A DNA stretch of 64,000 nt from Calendula officinalis (lineage: Eukaryota > Streptophyta > Magnoliopsida > Asterales > Asteraceae): assembly GCA_963853835.1 (NCBI GenBank), contig OY970824.1, positions 75,960,372 through 76,024,371 on the forward strand. Reading direction: 5' to 3'. A model generated the notes under the pieces. The model ran no database searches, was not told the origin of the DNA, and was given only the letters and a program-made list of their open reading frames with translations. Position 1 is the first letter of the stretch. Each line of letters opens with the position of its first letter. Below, one piece after another: positions 34,503 through 46,903 of this stretch. Both the position numbers and the translations under genes were made by a program.

Positions 34503-35960
34503 CTAGAATTGGCTAATGAATTCCATTCCAGACAAACAATCTTCAATAAACTTACGAATTGAAATGTAAGATGAACCATTTAAGCTCATTGCTTCATGTG
34601 CACTTTTCTTTAATATCTTGACTTTTTCTCTCATCATCTTCCCTTCTTCACCCTCCATTAAAATCCTAACCATCCTCTCTATCTCATGCCTTCCAACCAC
34701 TTTCATTGTTGGCAACACTTGCGGTCTCACCGCCACCTTCATGTCCTCCGTTAACATGGTTGCATTCATCTTTTGCTCTGCATACAATGGCCACCCTATC
34801 ATCGGTACCCCACTCGTAACAGCCTCTAACGTTGAGTTCCATCCACAATGTGTCAAAAACCCACCCACTGACGGATGATTCAAAATCTCCACCTGTGGTG
34901 CCCATGATGGCACCACAAACCCCACCTTTTGGGTTCTGCTCAAGAACCCGTCTGGAAAATAAATTGGTGGACCATCCGGTCCAACTTGATCATGATTCCC
35001 GGGTCTAAAATAAGACCCGTCTGAACCATGTACACTGGGTGGTGGCCGTACCACCCAGACAAATCTTTGTTGGCTTAACTCCAACCCCCAAGCCAACTCT
35101 TTCATTTGGTCGGCCGATATAGTTCCACCACTCCCAAACGACACATATATAACCGACTGTTCCGGTTGTTTGTCGAGCCACTCAATCACCTCGCTCCTCG
35201 AATGACCAACCGGTTGATCAGATCTTTTGGTTATTGGACCAACCGTGTAAATTGGTTTATTTTTTAACACGGACCGAAAAACCTCATTGTTTCTTAGAGC
35301 ATCGAGAGTTTGAGGTTCAAGATCTTCCCATGTGTTAATCAACATACCGTCTGTCAGTGTCACACCAACCGAGGCGTCCAAATAAACCCGATACACTTCA
35401 TCATCCCGGTCCAGCATAGGATCCACAAGTTCTTCCGGTCGAACCGGTTTACAGCCGGGTATCTCCAACGGCTCAGTTTGGTCAACATATTGACCCACCA
35501 CATCCTTATCAAGCACCGGAGAGTACGCGAAAAGTCCGGTGAACCATGCGTTGCCAGTGACAAACACGTATTTCGGGATTTTAAATTCTTCAGCGATAAC
35601 CCAAGATTCTGTGGAGAAAATATCGCCGATGAGGACGTCAGGAGGAGGGTCCATGGAGGCTATGGTGGTACGAATCGTAGGTACTGTTTCCCGCATCATG
35701 ACACAAAGTTGTGTGACGGCAGGAGAAACGAGGGAGGAGATGTCTGGAGCAGGGATTGGGATGAGACGTAGGTCGTTGTTGGCGGTGATTAAGCTGGTGA
35801 CAAGTTGAGATTGGGCCGATGAGGAGGTGGTGGTGACGGAGAGGACGGTGACATGGAGGTTGTGATCGACGACAAGACGGTGACCAAACAATAACACGGG
35901 GCCTAAATGGCCAATGCCGGGACTGGCTAGTAATGCTACGTGGAGTTTTTTCCTAGGCAT
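34503..35960 (-). CDS. UDP-glycosyltransferase, UGT72 type, copy 2
   Basis: Tandem duplicate of the gene at 15,531-16,988: 485 aa from ATG 35,960, identical predicted protein, and no nucleotide difference that I noticed in the coding region. Catalytic His18 and Asp113, and the PSPG box 353-396 ending in Gln, are all present. Promoter context is also identical (TATA 36,004-36,009, MITE 36,035-36,279). It lies inside the nearly invariant right-hand block of the duplication, while flanking DNA to the left has diverged. This means either very recent copying or homogenisation. Two identical genes may simply raise dosage; there is no sign of altered specificity. Confidence 0.95.
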   Translation of the reverse strand: MPRKKLHVALLASPGIGHLGPVLLFGHRLVVDHNLHVTVLSVTTTSSSAQSQLVTSLITANNDLRLIPIPAPDISSLVSPAVTQLCVMMRETVPTIRTTIASMDPPPDVLIGDIFSTESWVIAEEFKIPKYVFVTGNAWFTGLFAYSPVLDKDVVGQYVDQTEPLEIPGCKPVRPEELVDPMLDRDDEVYRVYLDASVGVTLTDGMLINTWEDLEPQTLDALRNNEVFRSVLKNKPIYTVGPITKRSDQPVGHSRSEVIEWLDKQPEQSVIYVSFGSGGTISADQMKELAWGLELSQQRFVWVVRPPPSVHGSDGSYFRPGNHDQVGPDGPPIYFPDGFLSRTQKVGFVVPSWAPQVEILNHPSVGGFLTHCGWNSTLEAVTSGVPMIGWPLYAEQKMNATMLTEDMKVAVRPQVLPTMKVVGRHEIERMVRILMEGEEGKMMREKVKILKKSAHEAMSLNGSSYISIRKFIEDCLSGMEFISQF

Positions 35961-36034
35961 AATCACAAACAAATGAAATGATTCTTGTGGTGTTTTCTTG
36001 GTCTATATATTATGTGCAGGGGCCTTAAAACTTA

Positions 36035-36279
36035 CTCCCGAGTCCCGTCCATAAGATTATTTAGGTGATAGTTAGTAGTGAGATCAATAATAATATTTTT
36101 GATTAAAATATAAGATTAGATTGGAGAGAGAAATATAATTAGTGGACATTAATGGTGAGGTTCTTTGTAATACTAATATTTTATTATGTATGATCCATCA
36201 AATGTAAGAAATGTAAACTTTTTTCTAGGACAAATTAAAATTTAGTAAGAAATGTGAAATTTTTTGTGGGACGAGAGAG
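36035..36279. mobile_element. Stowaway-type MITE in the UGT promoter, copy 2
   Basis: Counterpart of 17,063-17,307, with TA flanks at 36,033-36,034 and 36,280-36,281. It is again about 25 bp upstream of the probable TATA box. The following 36,280-40,058 repeats the non-coding content described for 17,308-21,086. Confidence 0.8.
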
Positions 36280-39200
36280 TACAACCCTACAAAACAGTAC
36301 TTTGGCTTTTTATCTCATCAATTTAATTTTTATTTATTGATATTTTGTTTGGCCTTATTGTGTTCTATTGTATTCTTTTGACTTCATCAATATATACTTT
36401 TTAATCAAATTTATGTACTTAAAATAGGAGACAATTAAGACTGTCCGTAACGCTAGAGGACGCGACCTCCGTCCACATGCGTCTCATTGATAAGGGACGC
36501 ACCCCTGCCGTTACACCATCACTCCTGCGACACGTCCCGATGCCTTATTGGTCGTCCAGACGACCGGAAAGGGTCGAAGTGAAAAGGAAGGGAAAAGAAG
36601 GGAAAGGAAAGGGAAGGAGTTTGGTCGCCGGTTACATGGGCTTGGTCAGGATTTTTCATGTGTTTGGTCGTAGGTGGAAAAGTTGATGTGGCGCTGACGT
36701 GTTAGAGGTGACCACTGAAATGGTGGTCACCCATTACCCATAGTCTAAGAACTATTAAAATGACTTTGTTTTTATCAATTGCGGACGATAACACGTCGAA
36801 TTATAAAATTTTCATTAAGTTTTTTTTAATACAAGACAACACTTTTTACCCAAAATATATACGTTAAACAACTCATAAAAATTATTTTCTTTATCTTTTA
36901 TTCTTTTGCAAAAAGTAGAATGAGTATTTTCGTCATTAAAATAACATGTTTCTAGCTTCAATTGTTAAGAGTGAGTATTACAAATGACATAAGTACGTCT
37001 AGGCATCAAGGGTTACGGAAAAGTTTCGAGTTGTGACACATTCCACCCTTAATTTGCATCCTTGGGAAATTTTGGAATGGGGATATTTATAGTTCTAGAA
37101 AGTCCAGGAAAGATACCTTTAGTGATAATGTAAAAAAATAAATAGGTAAAGGTGATCATCTCTTAGCTTAAACTGGGTTTACTACTTTAGTAGACTTGTA
37201 ACCCCTCGATCGCTAGACTTATGTCGTTTGAAACTGGTTCTGCTATTTTACTAGTCCTTGTTAGTTTAATTATATTCGCTAAAAATAAGCTAGCTTATGT
37301 AAAGGATTTACAAATACATAAATAAAATAATTTAGGTATTCAAAAGATATTGCCTTTCATGCTTTTATGCTTGAGCCAACCCTACGTCCTAGACAATGAA
37401 CAAATTAGTCTCAAAAGTATTTATTGAAAGTACAGTAAGTCTATCGTACAATTAATACTTCCCTAAAATTCTTAAATGAATTCGGGTTTTTGAAAATAAC
37501 AGTACGTGATCTATGTATCACTAATTTTAGCTATTCGGCACTAAATTGTGTTATAGCCTATCATGCGTACGGTGTTTAAAATTAATCGGTATCTGAATAT
37601 CCAATATTATATATGAAATTTGATATTAAATCATCTGAAAATTCCGATATCCGAAATATCCGAATTTTTTAATTTGGATTGCGACTTTCATAATTTTCGG
37701 GCATATCCAAATTCTTTTTCCTACTTTTGTATTTTTAATTAATACACAAAATTAATACAAGTAAATGTTGAACAATTATAATGATATATTTTGTTTTCCA
37801 TAGTATAAAGTAGTTTTGAATTAAAAGCGAAAGATATTAATTTGAAAATTCATGTAGATGTGAGCAGTTAATTTGATTAAACATTTACACTGAATGCAAA
37901 TATTGGACAAAATATTGGAAATTTGCTCTAAACTGAGGCAGATGAGTAATTTTGATGATATACTATAATTTTTGCTAACATGTTTCCTTAAGGCTGGTGG
38001 TACGAAGTAATTCAATGGAACAACATTAAGTGTATAGTGGCGTCATCTCACGCCAAAATGAGCTGGCAGCTCTAATTGGCGTCGTGAAGTCACACCAAGT
38101 CTCGTACAATCGTTTTCACGCCGAGTAATGTCTGATTTTTGTGGGGAGTGTGAGTGAGGGTGTATATATGTGGGTCCCGATAGAGGTGTAATGATTTGAG
38201 TTACGAGAAAACAAGGTATGGTGCTAAGATATACCCAATGCTAAATGCATTTTTGCCTCTTTAACATTTTAACACTCATCTCCAAATTATCATTCGTAGT
38301 TAATTAACATTTTTGTAACGCCCCTTTAGGACCTACAAAAAGTACCTCATACCAATCACAATTTAAAAATAAAAAAGGAAGAGAATATCTCATTTAGCGG
38401 ACTTCATTCTCTTGGCGAAACTATTTTGGCGGAAGACATGTATTGCAAAGTGCCATTTGACGGTGCGAAAACCACTTTGGCGTGGAATACTTAAACATAT
38501 ACATAAACAATAAATACTAATGTGTCTAGAAATAATAAATTATCGACCCATATGTTACAATATTAGTTGATAGAATATGTTGTTTTTATTATATTAAAGC
38601 AATAAAAATAATAAAAACATTTTAAAAACATATTATATTTATCGTAATTAAGATATTAAAATGAAAAATGTAAACGTACAAAACTCATATACTCCGTAAT
38701 TGCATATAGAAAGAGGTTAAATTTTTTTTATATTAATGTAGTTTTCATCGTAATTGAAAATTTTATAGTAATATCTAAGTTTTTAACTTATTTAATAGGG
38801 GGGAAAACAAAAAATGGTAAAAATAATAACAACAAATATAAAAAGAAATTGATAAAATTGTACAATTAATTTTAGTTGAATAAAATGAGAAGAAGCTAAA
38901 TTGAAATATTGAGAAAATAAAAAATACGGAGTATTAGATATGAATAAATGAGAAAAGGGGGAAAATGACATTCGGAAGTGGATGATCGAGGTGCACATGG
39001 TACTGTCAACTGTGCATCCTTAGCCACATTTTCATCCCCGTCAAATGCCAATAACTTGATGTGTCTTTATCAGTCTTGCAAAAGCTAGATTGTATATATT
39101 TGAAGATCGATCATGACTTGTCAAGCCACACATATGCAGGTTTTATTGGTATTACATCTAGAACAAATATGGGGCAGTGTACACATAATAACATAGACTA

Positions 39201-40058
39201 ATAGTAAGACCAAATTTATATCGATCCTAAGAGAAATGATAGTTATTTTTAGTTCAAGCATAACAACTGTTTAGTTGAATAAACCGATAGACAAAATAAA
39301 CATAAAATAAATAATTGCCAAAGTTATGAATCTTCAGAGTGAATAATGATAAGTAGTTGTTACAAATATTAAATTATAACGATTTCATATAAAAGCTGCT
39401 CCCACCGGGATATTGAATAATAATTTCATTTCATCAAAAAAGTATACCTTCCACATTATCAACTTGGTCCATGGTAATATAGAATAAAGATATAAGAAAT
39501 TGCTAAATACTTGTAGCTGGAAACTAAGAATCAATAACAAAGTTAAACTAATCGATTGTAACTAATAATCATATAAGTTTTACAAAATCTTTACAATGCT
39601 ATATAAATTAATTTATAACTACTAAATAACAAATCATTCAAGTTTCATAACATATTTCGGTAATTAGAACTAATCTAATAAACATAAAATAAAGTAAGGA
39701 AATAAACATAAACATAAATTGTAATCTAATATTGAAATGCATAGAGTTTATGACAAGAAAATATAAAGATAAGGAGGTATCAACACCATGAAGATAACCT
39801 CGAAACAACTACTACGACTACATCGAAACTACTAATCTAATCTTTGTTGAGGAGTGGACACTCATCACTCCTGAGATGTCTTGGAATTGTAGAAATGAGA
39901 TGTTATTTATAGGCTCGAAAAAGCTCCCAATGCGTCGGTTATATTGAAACTTCCCAGGAACGACTGAAATTGGTAAATGATCTTTAAGCTCGAAACATAA
40001 CCATTTTAAGGACCAACGCCCCGCGTTGATGTCATTTTTACAGTTTAACTATTACATA

Positions 40059-40322
40059 CTCCCTCCGTCCCTAAATAAAGTTCCCATTTCACCTTTAAGT
40101 TTTGTCCATAAATAAAGTTCCCATTTTTAAAACTTAAGAGACCCACTTAATATAATAATATTATTACCAATACTTTCACCACTAACTATCTCTTAAAACA
40201 CTTTCTCTCTCCAATCAAACCTTATATTTTATTCAAAAGTAATACCAAATACACCACCACTAACTATCTCCTAAAATATTGTGCCCAACACAAATGGGAA
40301 CTTTATTTAGGGACGGAGGGAG
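40059..40322. mobile_element. Stowaway MITE (264 bp), copy 2
   Basis: Counterpart of 21,087-21,350, with the same CTCCCTCCGTCCC termini and TA flanks at 40,057-40,058 and 40,323-40,324. Confidence 0.92.
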
Positions 40323-40981
40323 TATCACTTATATTGATACGGAGGTAGTATCATATTTCTTACCTATATTTTTGCCACATTGCGACTTCTATTACTAAAA
40401 TGCGGACCTTATATATAATGAAATTATGAAATTGGGATTATTATTTAAGTTGTCGCCATTATTACTAGTAGCTGAGTCTCGCAACAACCACCAACTCAAC
40501 AATTAACCATCATCAATTAGCCTTCTTTCCGTCTAAAACCATCAACCACACCTAGAAAACTTAACATCGTTATCACACCAGTCTTAACAGCATATACAAT
40601 TAACTTAGATGGTTTTCCTTGCTGGTGTTCAAAATCGGACCCTCGGATCATCCAAATTTCGGACAGTGGATTTCAGTATCCGAGCCCGTATCCAAAATTT
40701 TGAATATTCAAATTTTTCGGGTATCCGAATGCGGATATCGGAATATCTGAAAAAATCCAATTCCCAAATATATATCGGATATTTTCTTAAACATATAGTA
40801 TATAAAAAGGAAATATATATTTCGTATATTCAATATCCAAAGAGTTGAAAATTACTATATAAATCCGATATCCAAAATTTAGGTTTCCAACATTTCGGAA
40901 TGGATTTTAGATACTTTAGGATATTGAGACACTGAATATTTTTATATCCCTAGTTTTCGTGAATACTATCACTCTTATACT

Positions 40982-41019
40982 AGTACTAGCTTCATAGCCC
41001 GCCCGACTGGGCGGGCATG
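40982..41019 (-). terminator. Helitron 3' hairpin and CTAG end
   Basis: An 8-bp GC stem (GCCCGCCC/GGGCGGGC) with a 4-nt loop is followed by TATGAAGCTAGTACTAG. In Helitrons this hairpin marks the end of rolling-circle replication. Comparison with the empty site shows that the second of the two CTAG words is the true terminus. Confidence 0.8.
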
Positions 41020-43988
41020 CTTCAAGAGATATATTATAGAAAAATACCAACAAATATTAATACTTTTAAAATGACATAAGTGTCGATAGCTGTAATGATA
41101 AGTTTGTACAAAACTTGATACATGAAAAAATGTTACATAAAATTTATAGACGAAATAAGACTTCTTTGTAAACGACATTTGCTGTTGAATTAGTGTAGTT
41201 GTCATCTCTGTCACAACAAATGACCTTCAATCCGTTCTTGTTCTTAACTCGTGATACAGCTACATAATAAACTGCTATCAATTTCAAAAAAATATTAAAA
41301 ATGAAAAAACTGCATACTTAAGTCCAACATATGTAGTTTGTCGAACATCTAAATTAAGCGAATTAAGACAGGATAACTTTGCCAGTTTTCTTAAACCTCC
41401 ATCCGTAATTGCTGAAAAAAATGATTTAAACTTTCTAAATGATTAAGACCTAACAACCATATATAGATGTATCAGAATCTATTATTTCCATATATGTTAT
41501 ACATATGAATATGAGAGTTCCTATTCGTGATGTTCCTAATGCTAGAAGTGAAAATGCTTCCACCATAATCTCAACTACATGTGTCCGTCTCATTTTAATT
41601 GAAGTCCTTATACGTCCAATTCACCTTCCAAACACACTCAAATTCATCATAATTTGACTAACTTTAAAGTAAAAAATACGTGTAACTTGACTTTACTCAC
41701 TTTAGGAACTGCAAATGGCCCATCAAAACTTTTAAATTGTAAATAAAGAAAACAATCATTAACCATGAAATTTGTCATCATAGTATTGACTCAATCTGAA
41801 ATCATATCATGTGGAGTTAGAATTTCTATGCCGGGACATGTTGAGCACCAACACCAGCTGCAGGCCCATTTGCTTCCCTGAAAACAATAGGCACATTAAT
41901 AAGCACATTAATTATCTATAAACAAATCATTAAGAGTACATAATTAGCTTCATTTGGAACAAATAGGCAATAATAATTATAATTAATTATTAAAATCGGG
42001 TTTCTGAATAAATGGGGACTCTTACCTTCATATAGAAATTGAAATCGTTCCAAACACTTGCCAAAATCGTTTGAGATGCTGAATTAAAAATTGGGGCTCG
42101 TACTTTGCAATAAATCATCAAAAATAATATTAATAATTTATTAAGTTTCTAAATCAACAATGGGGACTCTTACTTGCATACATAAGTCGAGATCATTCTA
42201 AACACTTGCCAGAAATCATTTAAATAACTGAATACAGATTTGGAAAGAGTCCACTTGCTTGTAAGCTTTGTCTGCCTGTAAACTAACCAGTGTTCTAAAC
42301 ATTCCTTTGTGTGATTTCTTATTTTTCAATTTTAAAAATAAAGTGGTTGTTAACCTATAGGTCGTGAGTTCGAATCCTGGTATTGAGTTTTTTTTTAAAA
42401 CAGGTTAATTCCATAATTAGCAAATGAAATTCAGCCTTGCTAATTAGAGAAGGGGTAAACTCTTTATAATATAGTAAAGATAAGGCTCAAATTTATGAAT
42501 CATCTCCTTAATATAATCGTAACATCTGTAGATATAATGATAATCGGTTATTTTTTATTTTTAATATTTGATAGTATTTAAGCTTACTTACATATCATAA
42601 CTCTCAGCCTCCCCTCTATAAGAGTGTGATCCATGTCAAGTCGCCCAAGAAATGAAGTTGTTGAAGTAAGAGTGAGCAAGATTTATATGCCTCTAAAAAT
42701 AACAGATAACAATACATTTTAGTAAATGCTGCAAAATATATGTGCTACAATAGGAATGGTGCAATTACCTTCAAATTAGAGAAGTTTGTAACAGGTTTCT
42801 TGAGATGTAATTCATCCATTTTTGTAGCACTTTCCCAAAAGCTCCTCAACATCCTGCATGCACATCATTTATAACAACATTAGCTTCTTTAGTTCACATA
42901 ATTAAAATAAGTAAAACATAAAATAATATAGAATTAAGACATTGTTGTCCTCTGGACATTCACAAGTTGATGTGTCTTTCTAAGATTAAGATCAGCCGGA
43001 AGTCGGATCTGAATGTGCCAAAATCACAAGTTAAGAATAAACAGATTATTGGATAAAAATTCGACCTTTATAATATGAGAAATTAGGCCAAGAATCAGAT
43101 GAGGCTGCAAAATCCACAAATCCAAAAATTAGATTATCATAACTTTACCGGGCCTGATATCAAAAAAGATAACTAAATCATATTTCCTTTATAATCTGCA
43201 GTTTTATAAATGTGTTGATTTGGGTAATTTTTTGGGTCAAATGGGCTGATAGTTATCCAAAGTGTATTAAATTGCATAATAAACTCCTTTACTTGCTTTA
43301 ATTTAAAATGTAGTTTTTTAAAACAACATAGCTTTTGTAATGATAAAGCACAAAAGTTTATTTATAATTACCCAACCCGACATGTTTCACCATGCATTTT
43401 GAAATTACCTACTACCTAACCCACGGGTTTTGTCAAGTGTAATTGTTTTACATTGGATTCACAATATCAATTTACAGTCATGTAGTGTTATAATTAGATA
43501 GAAGAGGTCAAACCCGTTAACCATATCCTGACTCGGCCATTTTACCACCTATAACCCTGGCCAACAAAACAAAATACATGGTCAAATATGAAAATTGGAA
43601 TCTTTACTAACATTAAAAACAGGCTGCAGAATTTGTTTACGGGTCCTTGTACGAACTTGCTTCGCTCCATGAGTGCGGATTACAAAAGATGGTTAGAACA
43701 TGTAATCTCTTTTGTCATAACTCCTAATCAACATCCACTATGCCATACTTTTGAATTTTGATACTTCTCTTTCAGATTTTGTCCAATGAACTTTTCAATG
43801 CCACCTAAAAAAATAAATATCATAAGTATAAATATCTTACATTAATACATATAATAATAATGATTGAATAAGCAACAAAAAACCGATTGAAGTCTCACCG
43901 CACCCAAGAACCGAACGCCCAATTGCTTCAAATGAACCTCCTAAACCTAGTGTAGTTCAGAATGTCAAAAGTAAGTAGTTAAAGGGGG

Positions 43989-44593
43989 TCAGAATGACAA
44001 TCTTACAATATGTATTACAGAAACACAAGTATAAAGACATAACAATTTATTAACGGAAGTATAAAGTAAGTAGTTAAATTGGTCAGAATGATAATTTTTG
44101 ATTCCATATGCCCTCAAAACTTTTGAACCAAAAGCCATATTGAGGACCACTAAATCATCACATGGCTTGACAACAGTCGGATGTTTAAATTTGATCTTGA
44201 TTTCATTGTCCACAACGTCAGGTTTATATGTGACATGCTCAGTCCCAAAATTGGAAAGAAAAATACACTCGCCTTCTTCTAAAATGATTCCAAACTTCAC
44301 GCAAAATGCTTTTCTTATATTAGCGTGTATCATGGATCTCTAACCGTTCATTTGCAATAGAGTTCAATTAATTTCCCAAAAATAATGCAAAATACTTTAA
44401 ATGTGAAGTCATTAGGGATACACCATATTCGTAAAAGAGTGTAAAGAAATCAGAACGAACCGGATAATGCCTTCTCATTTAGCAAAATCTTGTCGACTTT
44501 ATACGTCACAAGTGGATTTATCAGGTCATTAGATTTCCATAATCGTCTTATCCGAACCTTGATAGTCCAATCTTGTTTAAGATTGTCTGACAA
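43989..44593 (-). pseudogene. RPA70-like OB-fold protein gene of the Helitron
   Basis: Exon at 44,593 to about 44,471 follows an acceptor (CTTCTTAG) and reads LSDNLKQDWTIKVRIRRLW... to ILLNEK, the typical first OB-fold stretch of plant DUF223/RPA1-like proteins. The next exon starts at about 44,339 (after GGTTAG) and reads RSMIHANIRKAFCVKFG... through FLSNFG. For the frame to hold, the first intron must use a GC donor (AAG/GC) or the site has decayed. Downstream, only weak exon-like pieces appear (a possible last exon near 41,830-41,880, and two related pieces near 42,030 and 42,170, one with a stop). RPA-like proteins bind single-stranded DNA. This one is probably a decayed Helitron passenger. 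The duplication breakpoint (44,337) lies two or three bases inside the second exon. Confidence 0.55.
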
Positions 44594-45836
44594 CTAAGAA
44601 GTGAAATGAGTTCCGTGACATTTCCGATAAACTGTGACAAAAAATTAATAAAAATGTATTAGAATACATATTAAAACACTAATGAAGCCTACAATACTAA
44701 AAAAAAAAGATATGTTTTTAGGGCTGCAAATAATATGCAGTCGTGCAAGTAAAGAGTGTCCACACCCCAAACGCCCTCCTGTGAATTCCAGTCAATGCAT
44801 AGTAAATGAGATTTTTAGGGTTTAATTTAAATACAAAGGTAAGGTCGCATTTTTAATTATATTAAGTCAAAGAAATAGCCAGCAGCCATTATTTCTGAGA
44901 TTAGATGCATAAGCCAGTACGCAAAATTAGGTGAAGTAATTGAATTCAATCAAATAGATCAGTATGTCAAAATGTTGCTACACTTTTCTGATTCAGTTGA
45001 ACGAAAAAGCATGAATAGCAAGCACGTAATTGTTAATCGGTAAACTCACAAATGGTTTCAAACAAATGGATGTACTGAAGCCTCTTATTTTGCGTACATC
45101 GATTCACCGATGGGGATTACAGATAGAAAGAAATGGAAAAATGTTACCTGGAATAAACCCTCGAGGGAGATCTTCAATCGAAAAGAAAAATATGTATCAA
45201 AGAGCTATTTAAACACTTGATTACAAAATGCAAAATTGTATCAAAAGAAAAATATGTAGATCTTCAATCGACTAAAGAAAAAAGAAAAGAAAAACCTGTG
45301 AATCAACCGTTCACTATTTCTTTTGAGATCGAGAACGAAGAATGAAGTGAACTTAAGTTAAAATTGGGTAGAATAAAAAAAATGAATCAACAGAGCCTGA
45401 AAATCAAGTAATTGAGAAGATAACATTCGTATTTGGTTGTGGAAGATGCATCTTGATGTCAGCCCGGGTTTCACTCTGAAAACAATTGTTGTAATCAGAA
45501 TCGTTCAACAAACCTGATATGTATCGCAGTTCATGGATTCAGTTAAGTAGGAAGATGTAATTTATACAGATTCTAAGCAAAACAGCGATGGGATGCAGGA
45601 GAGAGACGGAGTAGAGGGAGATAGATTGAATGAAAAATTAGGGTTTCTAAACTTAGGGTTGAAATTGGGGGAAGGAGAGTGGAGAATGGAGCGGGAGAAA
45701 GCCGACCTGATAAAATGGAAGAGGGAATTGGCTGACCAATCGTGTAATTACACGTGGCATATTCGACCAATGAAAGAGCTTCAAACTGCTGAGTTGTCAA
45801 ACTAAAAACAAATGTAGGCTCATATATAGGAGAAGA
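44594..45836 (-). other. Helitron 5' region
   Basis: Single-copy in this window. It contains a pyrimidine-rich leader-like stretch (about 45,560-45,650, minus strand) and a short ATG exon candidate with a GT donor near 45,520-45,535, possibly the start of the RPA-like gene. I could not link the exons confidently. Confidence 0.3.
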
Positions 45837-46903
45837 TGTAGGTTATATTTGTTGTAACTAAAACACGTTTTTTTAATATCCCAACATTAAATTATATTTG
45901 GACGGTTCGGTTTGAACTTTTAAAAACCGGACTTTATTTGGTTTCACCTATTTGGTTTGGATAAAACCAAACCGTCCAAACGAACACCCCTAATGATATC
46001 CTTGCTTGTCTATAATCCTAATATTTATTTTTGTTAGAACGTAAGTAAATCTCCCGCTCAAATTGCGTGGGGTGGCAATAATTCAACTTTGAGTAATAAA
46101 TGAGTTGACTTGTTTGGGTATACGGGTTGAAATTCTCCACTCAACAAGACCTATTTAGTTAAATGGGTTGAGATTTTCAACTCAACATATTTAATAAACA
46201 TGTGGTTCAAAAATGGGTTGACTTGTTTAGAAATTTCAACACAACCTATTTACTAAACAGATTTCAAATAAGTCATTAGTTAACCCATTTGAATATCATG
46301 ATATAAAAAATTAGAAAAAAACAATACACATCCTTTAATAGCTAAATAACAATATAAGGTAAATTAAATATGAAAGGAACGTGTAAAATGAAGGAGAATC
46401 GGATTTAAGGAGAAGAATTAGAAGACAAGAATTGCAATGGAGAAAAAACATAGATCTCAATGGAGGATAGATGAATATAAAGAGAAGAATATATAGTAGG
46501 TTAAGAGATACATGAATTATCGAAACTCAACACACGGATACGACGACAGATAGGCTAAATTACGGTTTATTTATGTTAAATATATTTTTTTGTCGGCTTA
46601 CGTTGTTAAATATAGTATTTAAGAAGATATGAAAATAATAATGATTAACTATAGTTTTTTTTATCATACAACCATATATTTGAGAAGTGAGAATATGCTA
46701 TAGATAGTAATTATATTATTTTTATCAGTAATAAATAGTTGGAGGATGAAAAATAAATATTTATTAATTATTTACCAAACCTGCCCTATTTTAAGGGTGG
46801 TTTTTAGAATTTTTATAACTTCATTTCCTTGAATATGTTGCCAAACTAACTTGACATTGCACAATGTACGTGGCATTTGTTGTGAACATTTCTTTTTAGT
46901 TGC
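45837..46903. repeat. Tandem repeat unit 1 (interrupted by the Helitron)
   Basis: Together with its first 22 bases at 40,958-40,979, this is the first of two direct units. The second is 46,904-48,442. Shared landmarks are TGTAGGTTATATTTGTTGTAAC at the start, GCTCAAATTGCGTGGGGT in the middle and TTGCCAAACTAACTTGACAT near the end. Unit 1 also has a small inverted-end insert (about 45,900-45,995, GGACGGTTCGG / CCAAACCGTCC) that is absent from unit 2. No coding potential seen. Confidence 0.8.

Larger units (their letters stand above)
26413..44337. repeat. Segmental tandem duplication, copy 2
   Basis: Direct repeat of 2,709-25,366, without the internal Copia insertion. From about 32.34 kb to 44.34 kb it matches copy 1 (offset 18,972 through most of it) with only about five differences that I could find. 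Left of that there are dozens. The right end continues into single-copy Helitron sequence, so this copy holds the original right flank. Confidence 0.95.
40980..45836 (-). mobile_element. Complete non-autonomous Helitron with RPA-like gene
   Basis: The 5' end on the minus strand is TCTTCTCCTATATATGAG (from 45,836), with A before it. The 3' end is CTAG (40,983-40,980), with T after it, and a GC-rich hairpin (GCCCGCCCAGTCGGGCGGGC) lies about 20 nt inside. Insertion between A and T without target duplication is the Helitron rule. An empty site at 46,925/46,926 in a neighbouring repeat unit confirms both ends to the base. The element carries RPA-like OB-fold exons, as many plant Helitrons do. I see no Rep/helicase gene, so it would need one in trans. 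Length 4,857 bp. Confidence 0.9.

Noticed and set aside
45593..45805. 70-codon plus-strand frame and its antisense partner in the Helitron 5' region
   Set aside because: Composition follows a pyrimidine-rich leader on the minus strand; no protein similarity recognised.
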